A stretch of DNA of 11,000 bases from Actinomycetota bacterium (GCA_005883255.1 VAXS01000115.1:1-11000); one strand, 5' to 3'; shown: positions 1-7,479, counted from the first letter of the stretch. A program made the numbers and translations. Notes: generated by a model not told the origin, from the letters alone.

Positions 1-1
1 G

Positions 2-442
2 TTCAAGCACGTCCCCGTGCAGGACAAGAGCGCCCGCGACTCGCTGCAGACGTTCACGGGCGGGAAGGGCGACGTGCTCATCTCCTACGAGAACGAGGCG
101 ATCACCGCCCAGCAGAAGGGCCAGTCGCTGGACTACGTGATCCCCGACCAGACGATCCTGATCGAGAACCCGATCGCGGTGGTCAAGGACTCCAAGGACC
201 CAACCAAGGCCAAGGCGTTCCTGGCCTACGTGCACACGCCGGCGGCCCAGCGGATCTTCGCCGCCAAGGGCTACCGGCCGGTGGTGTCGTCGCTGGTCGA
301 CCCGAAGCGGTACCCGACTCCGCCGGGCCTGTTCACCATCGCCAAGCTCGGCGGCTGGAAGACGGTGAGCAAGGAGTTCTTCGACCCCGACAAGGGCAAG
401 GTGGCCGAAATCGAGCGCAAGCAGGGTGTCTCCACCGGCTGA
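2..442 (+). CDS. Sulfate/thiosulfate ABC transporter substrate-binding protein, C-terminal part
   Basis: This is the C-terminal 146 residues of an extracytoplasmic sulfate-binding protein (Sbp/CysP family); the start lies before the window and the reading frame is open from base 2. The family delivers sulfate or thiosulfate to the CysTWA importer. Visible family motifs are GKGDVLISYENEA near the start of the fragment and the stretch TILIENPIAVV, which together form part of the ligand cleft and lobe-lobe hinge region in this family. The C-terminal half (AKAFLAYVHTPAAQRIFAAKGYRP) is the usual closing helix segment. It is followed immediately by cysT, cysW and cysA, which fixes the role. Sulfate versus thiosulfate cannot be told from this fragment. 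No frameshift is seen. Confidence 0.93.
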   Translation, partial: FKHVPVQDKSARDSLQTFTGGKGDVLISYENEAITAQQKGQSLDYVIPDQTILIENPIAVVKDSKDPTKAKAFLAYVHTPAAQRIFAAKGYRPVVSSLVDPKRYPTPPGLFTIAKLGGWKTVSKEFFDPDKGKVAEIERKQGVSTG

Positions 443-1268
443 CGCCGCCGCCGTTCCGGTCGCGCGCCGGGTGTCGCGGGGGCTGGCCCCCGCGCGCCCG
501 GCCGTGGCCGGCGCGCTGGCCAGCGCCTACCTGAGCCTGGTGGTCCTGCTGCCGCTGGCGGCGGTGGCCGCGCGCGCCACCGACGGCGGCGTGGGCGCCT
601 TCTGGCACGCGGTCACGGCCCCCGAGGGCCGGGCGGCGATCGAGCTCACGGTGGCGCTGGCGGCGATCGTGGTGGTGATCAACGCGCTGGCCGGCACGCT
701 GATCGCCTGGGTGCTGGTGCGCGACGAGTTCCCGGGCAAGCGGCTGGTCAACGCGATCATCGACCTGCCGTTCGCGCTGCCCACGATCGTGGCCGGGCTG
801 ACGCTGCTGGCGCTGTATGGGCCCAAGGGCCCCCTGGGCGTGGACGTGGCGTTCACCCGCGTGGGCGTGGGCCTGGCCCTGCTGTTCGTCACGCTGCCGT
901 TCGTGGTGCGCTCCGTACAGCCCGTGCTCATGGAGCTGGACCGCGAGGCCGAGGAGGCGGCCGCCTCGCTGGGCGCCCGGCCGCTGACCGTGTTCCGGCG
1001 GATCGTGCTGCCCAGCCTCCGGCCGGCGATCGCCTCGGGCTGCGGCCTGGCCTTCGCCCGGGCGCTGGGCGAGTTCGGGTCGGTGGTTCTGCTCTCGGGC
1101 AACATCCCGTTCCGGACCGAGGTGGCGTCGGTGTTCGTGTTCGGGCGCGTGGAGAGCGACGACGTCCACGCCGCGGCCGCGGTGTCCGTGGTGCTGCTGG
1201 CGGTCTCGCTCGCCCTGCTGCTGGGGATCGGCCTGGCCACGTCCTGGAGGGATCGCCGTGTCCGCTAG
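426..1268 (+). CDS. cysT: Sulfate ABC transporter permease CysT
   Basis: First inner-membrane permease of the sulfate/thiosulfate importer, 280 residues. About six hydrophobic segments are visible (roughly residues 27-50, 70-98, 112-132, 147-165, 200-225 and 248-270). The EAA loop that docks on the ATPase is clear: EEAAASLG at 176-183, followed by a conserved LP at 195-196. The RALGEFG motif at 212-218 is typical of sulfate/molybdate permeases. The GTG start at 426 lies 17 bases inside the binding-protein gene, which suggests translational coupling. Another in-frame GTG at 471, after the upstream stop, is possible and would remove 15 residues before the first helix. Neither start has a strong Shine-Dalgarno sequence. 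Family is certain; exact start is not. Confidence 0.92.
   Translation: MSPPADAAAVPVARRVSRGLAPARPAVAGALASAYLSLVVLLPLAAVAARATDGGVGAFWHAVTAPEGRAAIELTVALAAIVVVINALAGTLIAWVLVRDEFPGKRLVNAIIDLPFALPTIVAGLTLLALYGPKGPLGVDVAFTRVGVGLALLFVTLPFVVRSVQPVLMELDREAEEAAASLGARPLTVFRRIVLPSLRPAIASGCGLAFARALGEFGSVVLLSGNIPFRTEVASVFVFGRVESDDVHAAAAVSVVLLAVSLALLLGIGLATSWRDRRVR
1246..1250 (+). promoter_or_regulatory. Ribosome binding site of cysW
   Basis: GGAGG lies 7 bases before the GTG at 1258, inside the end of cysT. It decides the cysW start and shows that cysW is translated from within the cysT coding region. Confidence 0.75.
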
Positions 1269-2057
1269 GACGTCGCGGCTGGGGCTGCGCACGGTGGCGC
1301 TGGGCTACCTGGCGGCGCTTTTGGTGGCGCCGGTGGGGATGGTCTTCTATCGCGCCTTCGAGCACGGGTTCGCGGCCGCCTGGCACGCGGTGACCACGCC
1401 CGACGCGCTGCACGCCTTCTGGCTGACGGTGCTGATGGTGGCGATCGCGGTGCCGGCCAACGCGGTGTTCGGGGTGGGTGCGGCGCTGGTGATCGTCCGC
1501 GGGCGATTCCGGGGGCGCGCGCTGCTGGGCGCGCTGATCGACCTGCCGTTCGCGGTCTCGCCGGTGGTGGTGGGCCTGGCGCTGATCCTGGTGTACGGGC
1601 GCGACGGCTGGCTCGGCGGCTGGCTGACCGACCACGGGATCCGCGTCATCTTCTCCACGCCGGGCATCGCGCTGGCCACGATCTTCGTCTCGCTGCCGTT
1701 CGTCGCCCGCGAGGTCGTGCCGGTGCTGCGCGAGATCGGGACCGACCAGGAGCAGGCCGCGCACACCCTCGGCGCCTCCGGCTGGCAGACGTTCTGGCGG
1801 GTGACGCTCCCGGCGATCCGCTGGGGCCTGGCCTACGGGGTGATCCTCACCACGGCCCGGGCGCTGGGCGAGTTCGGGGCGGTGAGCGTGGTGTCGGGCA
1901 AGCTGGCCGGCCAGACCCAGACGCTGACCCTCTTCGTGGAGGACCGCTTCCAGTCCTTCGACCTCACCGGCGCCTACGCGGCGGCCGTGGTGCTGGCCGC
2001 GCTGGCGGTCGCGGTGATCGGCGTCCTCACCCTGCTGGATCGACGGAGGGCGCCCTG

Positions 2058-2058
<1 letters not shown>
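1258..2058 (+). CDS. cysW: Sulfate ABC transporter permease CysW
   Basis: Second membrane subunit of the sulfate/thiosulfate importer, 266 residues, pairing with CysT to form the channel. Hydrophobic helices are visible at roughly 13-32, 53-80, 90-113, 135-152, 188-212 and 238-260. The EAA docking loop reads EQAAHTLG at 165-172 with LP at 184-185, and RALGEFGAV at 201-209 matches the same motif in CysT, as expected for homologous subunits. The GTG start overlaps the end of cysT by 11 bases and has a GGAGG at a spacing of 7. It ends in a TGATG overlap with cysA. The order T-W-A is the classic cys operon order. Molybdate permeases are the nearest alternative, but two distinct permeases plus a CysA-like ATPase favour sulfate. 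Confidence 0.93.
2045..2049 (+). promoter_or_regulatory. Ribosome binding site of cysA
   Basis: GGAGG lies 8 bases before the ATG at 2058, within the last codons of cysW. It supports the TGATG stop/start overlap as the true junction. Confidence 0.72.
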
Positions 2059-3014
<956 letters not shown>

Positions 3015-3020
3015 CTGCGC

Positions 3021-3026
3021 CACAAT
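3021..3026 (+). promoter_or_regulatory. Candidate -10 element for the Rrf2 gene
   Basis: CACAAT lies 6 bases before the GTG start in the 18-bp gap after cysA, and no Shine-Dalgarno sequence is present. The placement would give a leaderless transcript for the regulator, separate from the cys operon. The first base departs from TANNNT and no -35 hexamer is evident, so this is tentative. Confidence 0.35.
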
Positions 3027-3032
3027 CCCGCC

Positions 3033-3503
3033 GTGCGCATCTCGGCCAAGACCGACTACGCGGTGCGCGCCGCCGCCGAGCTGGCCGCCCTCGCCGACGA
3101 GTGGCCGGTGAAGGCCGAGCGCATCGCCGAGGCGCAGGGGATCCCGGTCGCCTTCCTGGAGAACATCCTGGGCCAGCTGCGCCAGGCCGGGATCGTGGAC
3201 AGCCGCCGGGGACCCGAGGGCGGCTTCCTGCTCGCCCGCGCGCCCGACCGGATCTCGATCGCCGACGTCATCCGGGCGATCGACGGACCGCTGGCCGGGG
3301 TGAGCGGAGAGCGCCCGGAGACGCTCGAGTACGAGGGCGCCGCCGCCCCGTTGCGCGAGGTCTGGGTGGCGGTGCGGGCCAGCCTGCGGGCGATCCTGGA
3401 GCACACCACCCTGGCCGACCTGGCCGCCGGCGAGCTGCCCGACGCGGTGGTCCGCTCCACGCGGGACCCCGACGCCTGGGTCACGCGCGCCCCGCGCGAC
3501 TAG
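3033..3503 (+). CDS. Rrf2-family transcriptional regulator without Fe-S cysteines (possible sulfur regulator)
   Basis: A 156-residue Rrf2-family DNA-binding protein. The winged helix-turn-helix covers about residues 1-85, with the family opening RISAKTDYAVRA, the recognition-helix region VAFLENILGQLRQAGIV at 39-55, and the wing RGPEGGFLLAR at 59-69, followed by ISIADVIRAIDGP at 74-86. IscR- and NsrR-type members carry three cysteines at roughly 90-110; this protein has no cysteine anywhere, so it cannot bind such a cluster. That makes it resemble the CymR type, which controls cysteine and sulfur metabolism in Firmicutes by partnering with a cysteine synthase. Its place 18 bp after cysA supports a sulfur role, but this is inference. 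The start is GTG, with no Shine-Dalgarno sequence. Confidence 0.88.
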   Translation: MRISAKTDYAVRAAAELAALADEWPVKAERIAEAQGIPVAFLENILGQLRQAGIVDSRRGPEGGFLLARAPDRISIADVIRAIDGPLAGVSGERPETLEYEGAAAPLREVWVAVRASLRAILEHTTLADLAAGELPDAVVRSTRDPDAWVTRAPRD

Positions 3504-4282
3504 GCCTTGCGGCCGCCCACGAACTGAGTGAGGCCGGTCCGCCGCTGGCGCACGTCGCGGAAGCCACGGACCTTCAGCGCGCCGGTGATCTCGTCGGTCC
3601 CGAAGATCCGCATCCCGCTGCCGGCGCCCACGGCGCCCGCCGCGAGCCGCAGCGGCAGCGTGCGCGTCGTAGAGGAGGTGAAGATCGCCACGCGCCCGCC
3701 CGGCGTGAGCACGCGGGCGAAGTGATCGAGCGCCGTGAACGGGTCGTCGAACAGGTGCAGCGCGGCGAAGCAGCACACGCCGTCGAAGCTGGCGTCGCGG
3801 AACGGGAGCGCGACCGCGTCGCCGCGGACGTAGGCAACGTTGTTGAAGGGCTCCGGCGTGTCGCCGATCGCCCGGGCCAGCATCGTCTGCGACGCGTCGA
3901 TCCCCACCGCCAGCCCGGTGTCGCCCACCGTGCGCCCGAACTCGCGGGTGAAGTTCCCCGGCCCGCAGGCCACGTCCAGCACTCCGTCGCCTGGCGACAG
4001 GGCCAGGAGCAGGCGGGCGATGCGGTGCTCCTCGGCCATGCTGGGACCGAGCACGCCCTTGACCGCCCGCCCCAGCGCCGGCCGCCACCAGCGCTCGTAG
4101 ATCGCGGGGAGCGCTGTGGTCAGCATCAGCCGCTGCGCCGGCCCGGTCGGCGCCGGCGCGTCGTCGCCGCCGATCAGGTCGAGGTAGCCGTGCCGCGTGG
4201 CGCCGGCGACGCCGTCCGGGCGCGCGGCGAGATCGAGCAGCGCCAGCGTCCGCTCGATCGCGGCGGGGACCGTGGCGCTCAA
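3500..4282 (-). CDS. Class I SAM-dependent methyltransferase (Methyltransf_11 type)
   Basis: A 260-residue methyltransferase using S-adenosylmethionine; the substrate is unknown. The catalytic Rossmann domain starts near residue 95: motif I VLDVACGPGNFT at 101-112, the acidic end of strand 2 at GIDAS (D129), GDAVALPF at 154-161, motif IV region FDGVCCFAALHLFDD at 166-180, and post-motif LTPGGRVAIF at 192-201. The first 90 residues form a helical extension of unknown role. The start is TTG at 4282, overlapping the TGA of the 93-residue gene as TTGA; the next methionine, residue 53, would remove much of the extension. No good Shine-Dalgarno sequence is present, so translation is probably coupled to the upstream gene. 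The 3' end converges on the Rrf2 gene with both stops in one CTAG. Confidence 0.88.
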   Translation of the reverse strand: MSATVPAAIERTLALLDLAARPDGVAGATRHGYLDLIGGDDAPAPTGPAQRLMLTTALPAIYERWWRPALGRAVKGVLGPSMAEEHRIARLLLALSPGDGVLDVACGPGNFTREFGRTVGDTGLAVGIDASQTMLARAIGDTPEPFNNVAYVRGDAVALPFRDASFDGVCCFAALHLFDDPFTALDHFARVLTPGGRVAIFTSSTTRTLPLRLAAGAVGAGSGMRIFGTDEITGALKVRGFRDVRQRRTGLTQFVGGRKA

Positions 4283-4560
4283 GGACGCCGGCCGGTGAGC
4301 GAGGGAAGGGGATCGAGGTCGTCCACGTCGACCTCGCCGCGCGTCTCGCCGTCGTAGCCCAGGCGCGTGAGGCGGTCGATCTCGCGCTCGCCCTCGACGC
4401 GCGCGGGGTGGTCGGGCTCAAGGCCGCGGATCAGCTTGGCGATCCGGTTGCGCAGCTGCAGCGCGAAGTGGGGGGTGGAGGCGCCCATCAGCTGGCGGAC
4501 GTCCTCCACAGTCACGGGACGGTCCGGCCGGAGGCGGGCGGGATGCTCGGCTTCGCTCAC
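4279..4560 (-). CDS. Small hypothetical protein, 93 residues
   Basis: I do not recognise a family. It starts with GTG at 4560, overlapping the TGA of the lipoprotein gene (GTGA), and ends in a TTGA overlap with the methyltransferase, so it sits inside a coupled three-gene operon; this chaining is the main evidence that it is real. It has no signal peptide or membrane segment. A predicted helical core spans about residues 17-70 (VEDVRQLMGASTPHFALQLRNRI, then REIDRLTRLGYDGE), and the tail is acidic (EVDVDDLDPLPS). The many Arg/Asp/Glu residues suggest a soluble cytoplasmic protein. The frame stays open far upstream to 5901 only because of high GC; that extension is antisense-like and arginine/proline-rich. 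Confidence 0.72.
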   Translation of the reverse strand: MSEAEHPARLRPDRPVTVEDVRQLMGASTPHFALQLRNRIAKLIRGLEPDHPARVEGEREIDRLTRLGYDGETRGEVDVDDLDPLPSLTGRRP

Positions 4561-5759
4561 GATGCGGGCTGGGACGATCCCCCGGAGCCGCTCACCGGGA
4601 CGATCTCGAGCAGCGAGTCTATCCGCGACTGGTCGGCCAGCGAGATCGCGCCCTGGTCGCCGATCAGCCAGCCGTGGTTGTAGACGCCGCGGACCGGGTC
4701 CTTCTGGTAGCCGGGCTGGATGTCGAGCAGGTACTGGACCAGCGGGATCGGCAGCTTGCCGCCCTGGGTGAGGAGCAGCGGGCCGTAGGTGCCGGTGGCC
4801 GAGAGCGGCGCCGCCGCCGCCGCGTCCAGCGGCCGCGACTGGTTGGCGAACACCAGGCCGTGGCCCGGGTCGACGACCCCCCAGCCGAAGGTGCCGTCCA
4901 CATAGCGGGCGAAGGCGATCGCGTTGGCGACCGGGTCGGGCCCGGCGATCCGCCGTACGGTCCCCAGCCGCCGCAGCTGCGGCATCACCTTGTCGGAGAT
5001 CGCGCTGGTGGGCCCCAGCAGGTAGATCTTGGGCTGCTGGTGGGCCTGGAGCGCGGCCACCGTGTCCGGGGGGACCCGGTCCTTGGTCACGTACAGGACG
5101 GGGTCGCCCGACTTCGCCGCCCAGGCCGCGGCCGGCATGGCGAACCCGGCGTTCTCGGCCGTCGTGACGATCACCGTGTCGCTGGGGCGCCCGGCCGCCG
5201 CCGTCTGGAAGCGGTCCACCTGGCGGGCCAGCGCGAACGGGGTGGCGCCGCTCAGCCGGAGGGTCTTGTACCCGCCGGGCTTGGCCACCCGGCCCACGCC
5301 GATCACCTGCACGCCGTCGGCGGGCTTGCTGCCCGTGGGATCCAGGGCGCTCAGCGCGCTGGAGCTGGCCGCCGGCAGGCCGCTGGCGACGGCGAGCAGG
5401 ATGGGCGCCCGGACCGGCGGGCTCATCAGGACGGAAGCCGCCACCCCCGCCTGCCAGTTGCCCGAGTCCACCAGGGTCACCGCGGTCGGGCGGGTGGTGG
5501 CCGACGTGCCGGAGTACACCGCCCGGGACACGCCGGCGGCGTCGGCGGTGGGGTCGCCGCCGCCCACGCGCGTGGTGTTCTTGGTGGCGAACAGCGGGAA
5601 GCCCAGCTCGCGCGCCGCCGACGACTGGCCGCCGGTCTTCCCGATGACCGGCCCCCCGGTGGGGCCGCTGCCGGCGGACCGGCCGCAGCCCGCCGCCGCC
5701 AGGCCCGCGCACAGCAGCGCGGCGACGAGCAGCGAGAGGACGAGGCGGTGGCGCGCCAT
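4557..5759 (-). CDS. Lipoprotein made of three cell-wall-binding type 2 (CWB2) repeats
   Basis: A 400-residue predicted lipoprotein. The N terminus has a lipoprotein signal: MARHR, a hydrophobic stretch at 6-23, then AAGC with lipidation expected at Cys25. The rest resembles CWB2 repeats (PF04122), the Rossmann-like modules that bind anionic cell-wall polymers in Gram-positive surface proteins. Three units are visible, each opening with a short R-[VLI]-x-G-x-[DT]-P motif (TRVGGGDP at 63-70, LRLSGATP at 167-174, RRIAGPDP at 269-276) and the first two or all three closing with I/L-G-x-x-x-x (IGVGRVAK 153-160, LLGPTSAIS 247-255, LIGDQGAIS 365-373). No enzymatic domain is seen beyond the repeats. 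The ATG at 5759 is chosen for the signal peptide; the frame is open further upstream but that stretch is arginine-rich and non-coding in character. Confidence 0.83.
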   Translation of the reverse strand: MARHRLVLSLLVAALLCAGLAAAGCGRSAGSGPTGGPVIGKTGGQSSAARELGFPLFATKNTTRVGGGDPTADAAGVSRAVYSGTSATTRPTAVTLVDSGNWQAGVAASVLMSPPVRAPILLAVASGLPAASSSALSALDPTGSKPADGVQVIGVGRVAKPGGYKTLRLSGATPFALARQVDRFQTAAAGRPSDTVIVTTAENAGFAMPAAAWAAKSGDPVLYVTKDRVPPDTVAALQAHQQPKIYLLGPTSAISDKVMPQLRRLGTVRRIAGPDPVANAIAFARYVDGTFGWGVVDPGHGLVFANQSRPLDAAAAAPLSATGTYGPLLLTQGGKLPIPLVQYLLDIQPGYQKDPVRGVYNHGWLIGDQGAISLADQSRIDSLLEIVPVSGSGGSSQPAS

Positions 5760-5769
5760 CGGAGCGCGG

Positions 5770-5775
5770 ACGATA
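5770..5775 (-). promoter_or_regulatory. Candidate -10 element for the CWB2 lipoprotein gene
   Basis: Reading leftwards, TATCGT lies 10 bases before the ATG at 5759, and no Shine-Dalgarno sequence separates them. It would start a leaderless or nearly leaderless mRNA. No -35 hexamer is evident. Confidence 0.35.
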
Positions 5776-5861
5776 CCGCCGGGCGTCGGGTGCCCGCGCC
5801 GGCCGAACGCCGGTCGTCGGCGCTCGGCGCCGCCCCTCCGCCGGCGGCCCGCCTCGCCCCC

Positions 5862-5881
5862 AACTGACGGGTGCGTCAGTT
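5862..5881. promoter_or_regulatory. Operator-like inverted repeat 1
   Basis: Perfect 8-bp arms AACTGACG and CGTCAGTT surround a GGTG spacer. The size and symmetry are those of TetR-family operators, which often control acyl-CoA dehydrogenase genes. It sits just upstream of the candidate -10 at 5897, over the -35 region of the acyl-CoA dehydrogenase promoter, about 100 bp from the divergent lipoprotein start. Confidence 0.6.
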
Positions 5882-5896
5882 CGCCCCCCGGCGGGG

Positions 5897-5902
5897 TACA
5901 CT
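5897..5902 (+). promoter_or_regulatory. Candidate -10 element of the acyl-CoA dehydrogenase gene
   Basis: TACACT fits TANNNT and would place the RNA start near 5909, giving a leader of about 29 bases that carries the Shine-Dalgarno sequence. It lies between the two inverted repeats. The -35 is not distinct. Confidence 0.5.
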
Positions 5903-5911
5903 GGCCATTGG

Positions 5912-5927
5912 TTGACTGGTCAGTCAA
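5912..5927. promoter_or_regulatory. Operator-like inverted repeat 2
   Basis: TTGACTG-GT-CAGTCAA is a perfect 7-bp inverted repeat with a 2-bp spacer, typical of TetR-family operators. It lies over or just after the predicted RNA start and touches the Shine-Dalgarno sequence, so a bound repressor would block transcription. It shares the GTCAGT core with the first repeat. Confidence 0.62.
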
Positions 5928-5931
5928 GGAG
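5926..5931 (+). promoter_or_regulatory. Ribosome binding site of the first acyl-CoA dehydrogenase gene
   Basis: AAGGAG lies 6 bases before the ATG at 5938. It fixes the start, although the frame is open some 900 bases further upstream. Confidence 0.8.
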
Positions 5932-5937
5932 CTCCGC

Positions 5938-7203
5938 ATGGACTTTCGCCTGAACGACGAGCAGCTCGAATTCCAGCGCCACTGCCATCGCTTCGCGGCG
6001 GAGGTGATGCGCCCGGTCGCCCCCTACCACGACCGCGAGCAGGCGGTCCCCTGGGACGTCATCCGGGAGGCCCGTAAGTGGGACCTGCACGGCCTCGACC
6101 TGCTGCAGAAGATGGCCACCGACTCGCACGGCCTGTTCTCGGTCATCTACGCCGAGGAGCTGCACTGGGGCTGCGCGGGGATCGCGCTCGCCATCCAGGC
6201 CTCGTCGCTGGCCGCCGCGGGGATCGCCGCCTCCGGCACCCCGGAGCAGATCGGCCGCTGGCTGCCCGAGTGCTACGGCATCGGCGACGAGATCAAGCTC
6301 GGCGCCTATGCCGTGACCGAGCCCCAGGCCGGCTCCGACGTCAAGTCCCTGCGCACCACCGCCAAGCGCGACGGCGACGAGTGGGTGCTCAACGGGACCA
6401 AGGTCTTCATCTCCAACGGCGGCATCGCCGACGTCACCGTGGTGGTGGCCACCGTCGACCCCGACCTGGGCCACCGTGGGCAGGCGTCGTTCGTCGTGCC
6501 CAAGGACACCCCGGGCTTCCGCATGGGCAAGAAGGAGGACAAGCTCGGGATCCGCGCCTCGCAGACCGCCGAGATCGTCCTCGAGGACTGCCGCGTGCCC
6601 ATGGAGAACCTGCTGGGCGGGCTGGACAAGCTCGAGCGCAAGCTGGAGCGGGCGCGCAGCGGGCAGAGCAGCGGGTCCTCCGGCGCGCTGGCCACCTTCG
6701 AGGTCACCCGGCCGTTCGTGGGCGGCTCGGCGATCGGCATCGCCCGCGCCGCCTACGAGTGGACGCTGGACTGGCTGGAGGGGCGGGAGTACGAGGGCGA
6801 GCCGCTGCTCGATCAGCAGCGCGTGCAGCAGGTCATCGCCGACGTGGCCACCGAGATCGAGGCCGCCCGCCTGCTGGTGTGGCGCGCCGCCTGGATGGGT
6901 CGCAACGGCATCCCGATGACCGGCGGGCAGGGCTCGATGAGCAAGCTGAAGGCGGGCGACGTGACGATGTGGGCCACCACGGCGCTCATGGACCTGGTCG
7001 GGCCGGAGGGCGCGCTCACCGATCACCCGCTGGAGAAGTTCTTCCGGGACGCCAAGATCTACCAGCTGTTCGAGGGCACGGCCCAGGTGCAGCGCCTGGT
7101 CGTCTCCCGGATGCAGGTGGAGGAGCGCCGGCGCACGCTCGACGAGGCCGCCGAGGTCGTCGCCGACGTGGCCGAGAAGTCCCGGGCGGCCGCGGCCGCC
7201 TAG
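5938..7203 (+). CDS. Acyl-CoA dehydrogenase family protein
   Basis: A 421-residue FAD enzyme of the acyl-CoA dehydrogenase family, which forms the alpha-beta double bond of acyl-CoA esters and passes electrons to ETF. The N-terminal helical domain covers about 1-120. The middle FAD-binding part has AYAVTEPQAGSDV at 123-135 and NGTKVFISNGG at 152-162. The C-terminal domain carries KIYQLFEGTAQVQR at 373-386, with Glu379 in the place of the catalytic base of medium/short-chain enzymes. A charged Ser/Gly-rich insertion (about 230-250) before TFEVTRPFVGG makes it a little longer than the usual 380-400. Chain-length or substrate class cannot be assigned. The start is fixed by AAGGAG. Two operator-like repeats precede it, and a ferredoxin gene follows after 9 bp. 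Confidence 0.93.
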   Translation: MDFRLNDEQLEFQRHCHRFAAEVMRPVAPYHDREQAVPWDVIREARKWDLHGLDLLQKMATDSHGLFSVIYAEELHWGCAGIALAIQASSLAAAGIAASGTPEQIGRWLPECYGIGDEIKLGAYAVTEPQAGSDVKSLRTTAKRDGDEWVLNGTKVFISNGGIADVTVVVATVDPDLGHRGQASFVVPKDTPGFRMGKKEDKLGIRASQTAEIVLEDCRVPMENLLGGLDKLERKLERARSGQSSGSSGALATFEVTRPFVGGSAIGIARAAYEWTLDWLEGREYEGEPLLDQQRVQQVIADVATEIEAARLLVWRAAWMGRNGIPMTGGQGSMSKLKAGDVTMWATTALMDLVGPEGALTDHPLEKFFRDAKIYQLFEGTAQVQRLVVSRMQVEERRRTLDEAAEVVADVAEKSRAAAAA

Positions 7204-7206
7204 GCT
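7201..7206 (+). promoter_or_regulatory. Candidate -10 element for the ferredoxin gene
   Basis: TAGGCT, whose first three bases are the stop codon of the dehydrogenase, lies 6 bases before the GTG of the ferredoxin gene. It would give a leaderless ferredoxin transcript in addition to read-through from upstream. Only the -10 match and spacing support it. Confidence 0.38.
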
Positions 7207-7212
7207 TGACGG

Positions 7213-7446
7213 GTGGCCGTCTCCAGCCGCAACCGCGTCACGATCGAGGTCGATCGCCAGCTCTGCTACGGGTTCGGCGACTGCGTGGACACCGCCCCAG
7301 CGGTGTTCGCGCTCGACGACGAGGACGTCTCGGTGGTGATCGACCCCGACGGGGCGCCGCTGGACGACATCGTGGAGGCCGCGCAGAACTGCCCGGTGGA
7401 CGCCATCGTGATCCTCGACGAGGACGGCGAGCAGATCTATCCGTAG
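7213..7446 (+). CDS. Three-cysteine ferredoxin (3Fe-4S type)
   Basis: A 77-residue acidic electron carrier. The cluster ligands are Cys18 and Cys24 (C-x5-C, in LCYGFGDC) and Cys60 followed by Pro (NCPVDAI). The fourth cysteine of 4Fe-4S ferredoxins, normally between the first two, is absent, and the intervening residues are YGFGD. This is the pattern of the small 3Fe-4S ferredoxins that feed cytochrome P450s in actinobacteria, though some such proteins assemble a 4Fe-4S cluster with a non-cysteine ligand. No P450 is present here; the gene follows the acyl-CoA dehydrogenase by 9 bp. A role as an electron partner for that dehydrogenase is possible but unproven. The start is GTG without a Shine-Dalgarno sequence. 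Confidence 0.9.
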   Translation: MAVSSRNRVTIEVDRQLCYGFGDCVDTAPAVFALDDEDVSVVIDPDGAPLDDIVEAAQNCPVDAIVILDEDGEQIYP

Positions 7447-7479
7447 CGTCCTCCGGCCAGGCCGCCCGCCGCCGTCGGC

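Noticed and set aside
4561..5901. Upstream extension of the 93-residue gene to a 540-codon frame
   Set aside because: The added part is proline/arginine/glycine-rich and lies in another frame of the CWB2 lipoprotein gene. The GTGA junction gives a better start.
5912..5917. TTGACT as a -35 hexamer
   Set aside because: A matching -10 would fall at the start codon at 5938, too close for the leader with its Shine-Dalgarno sequence. The bases are better explained as part of the inverted repeat.
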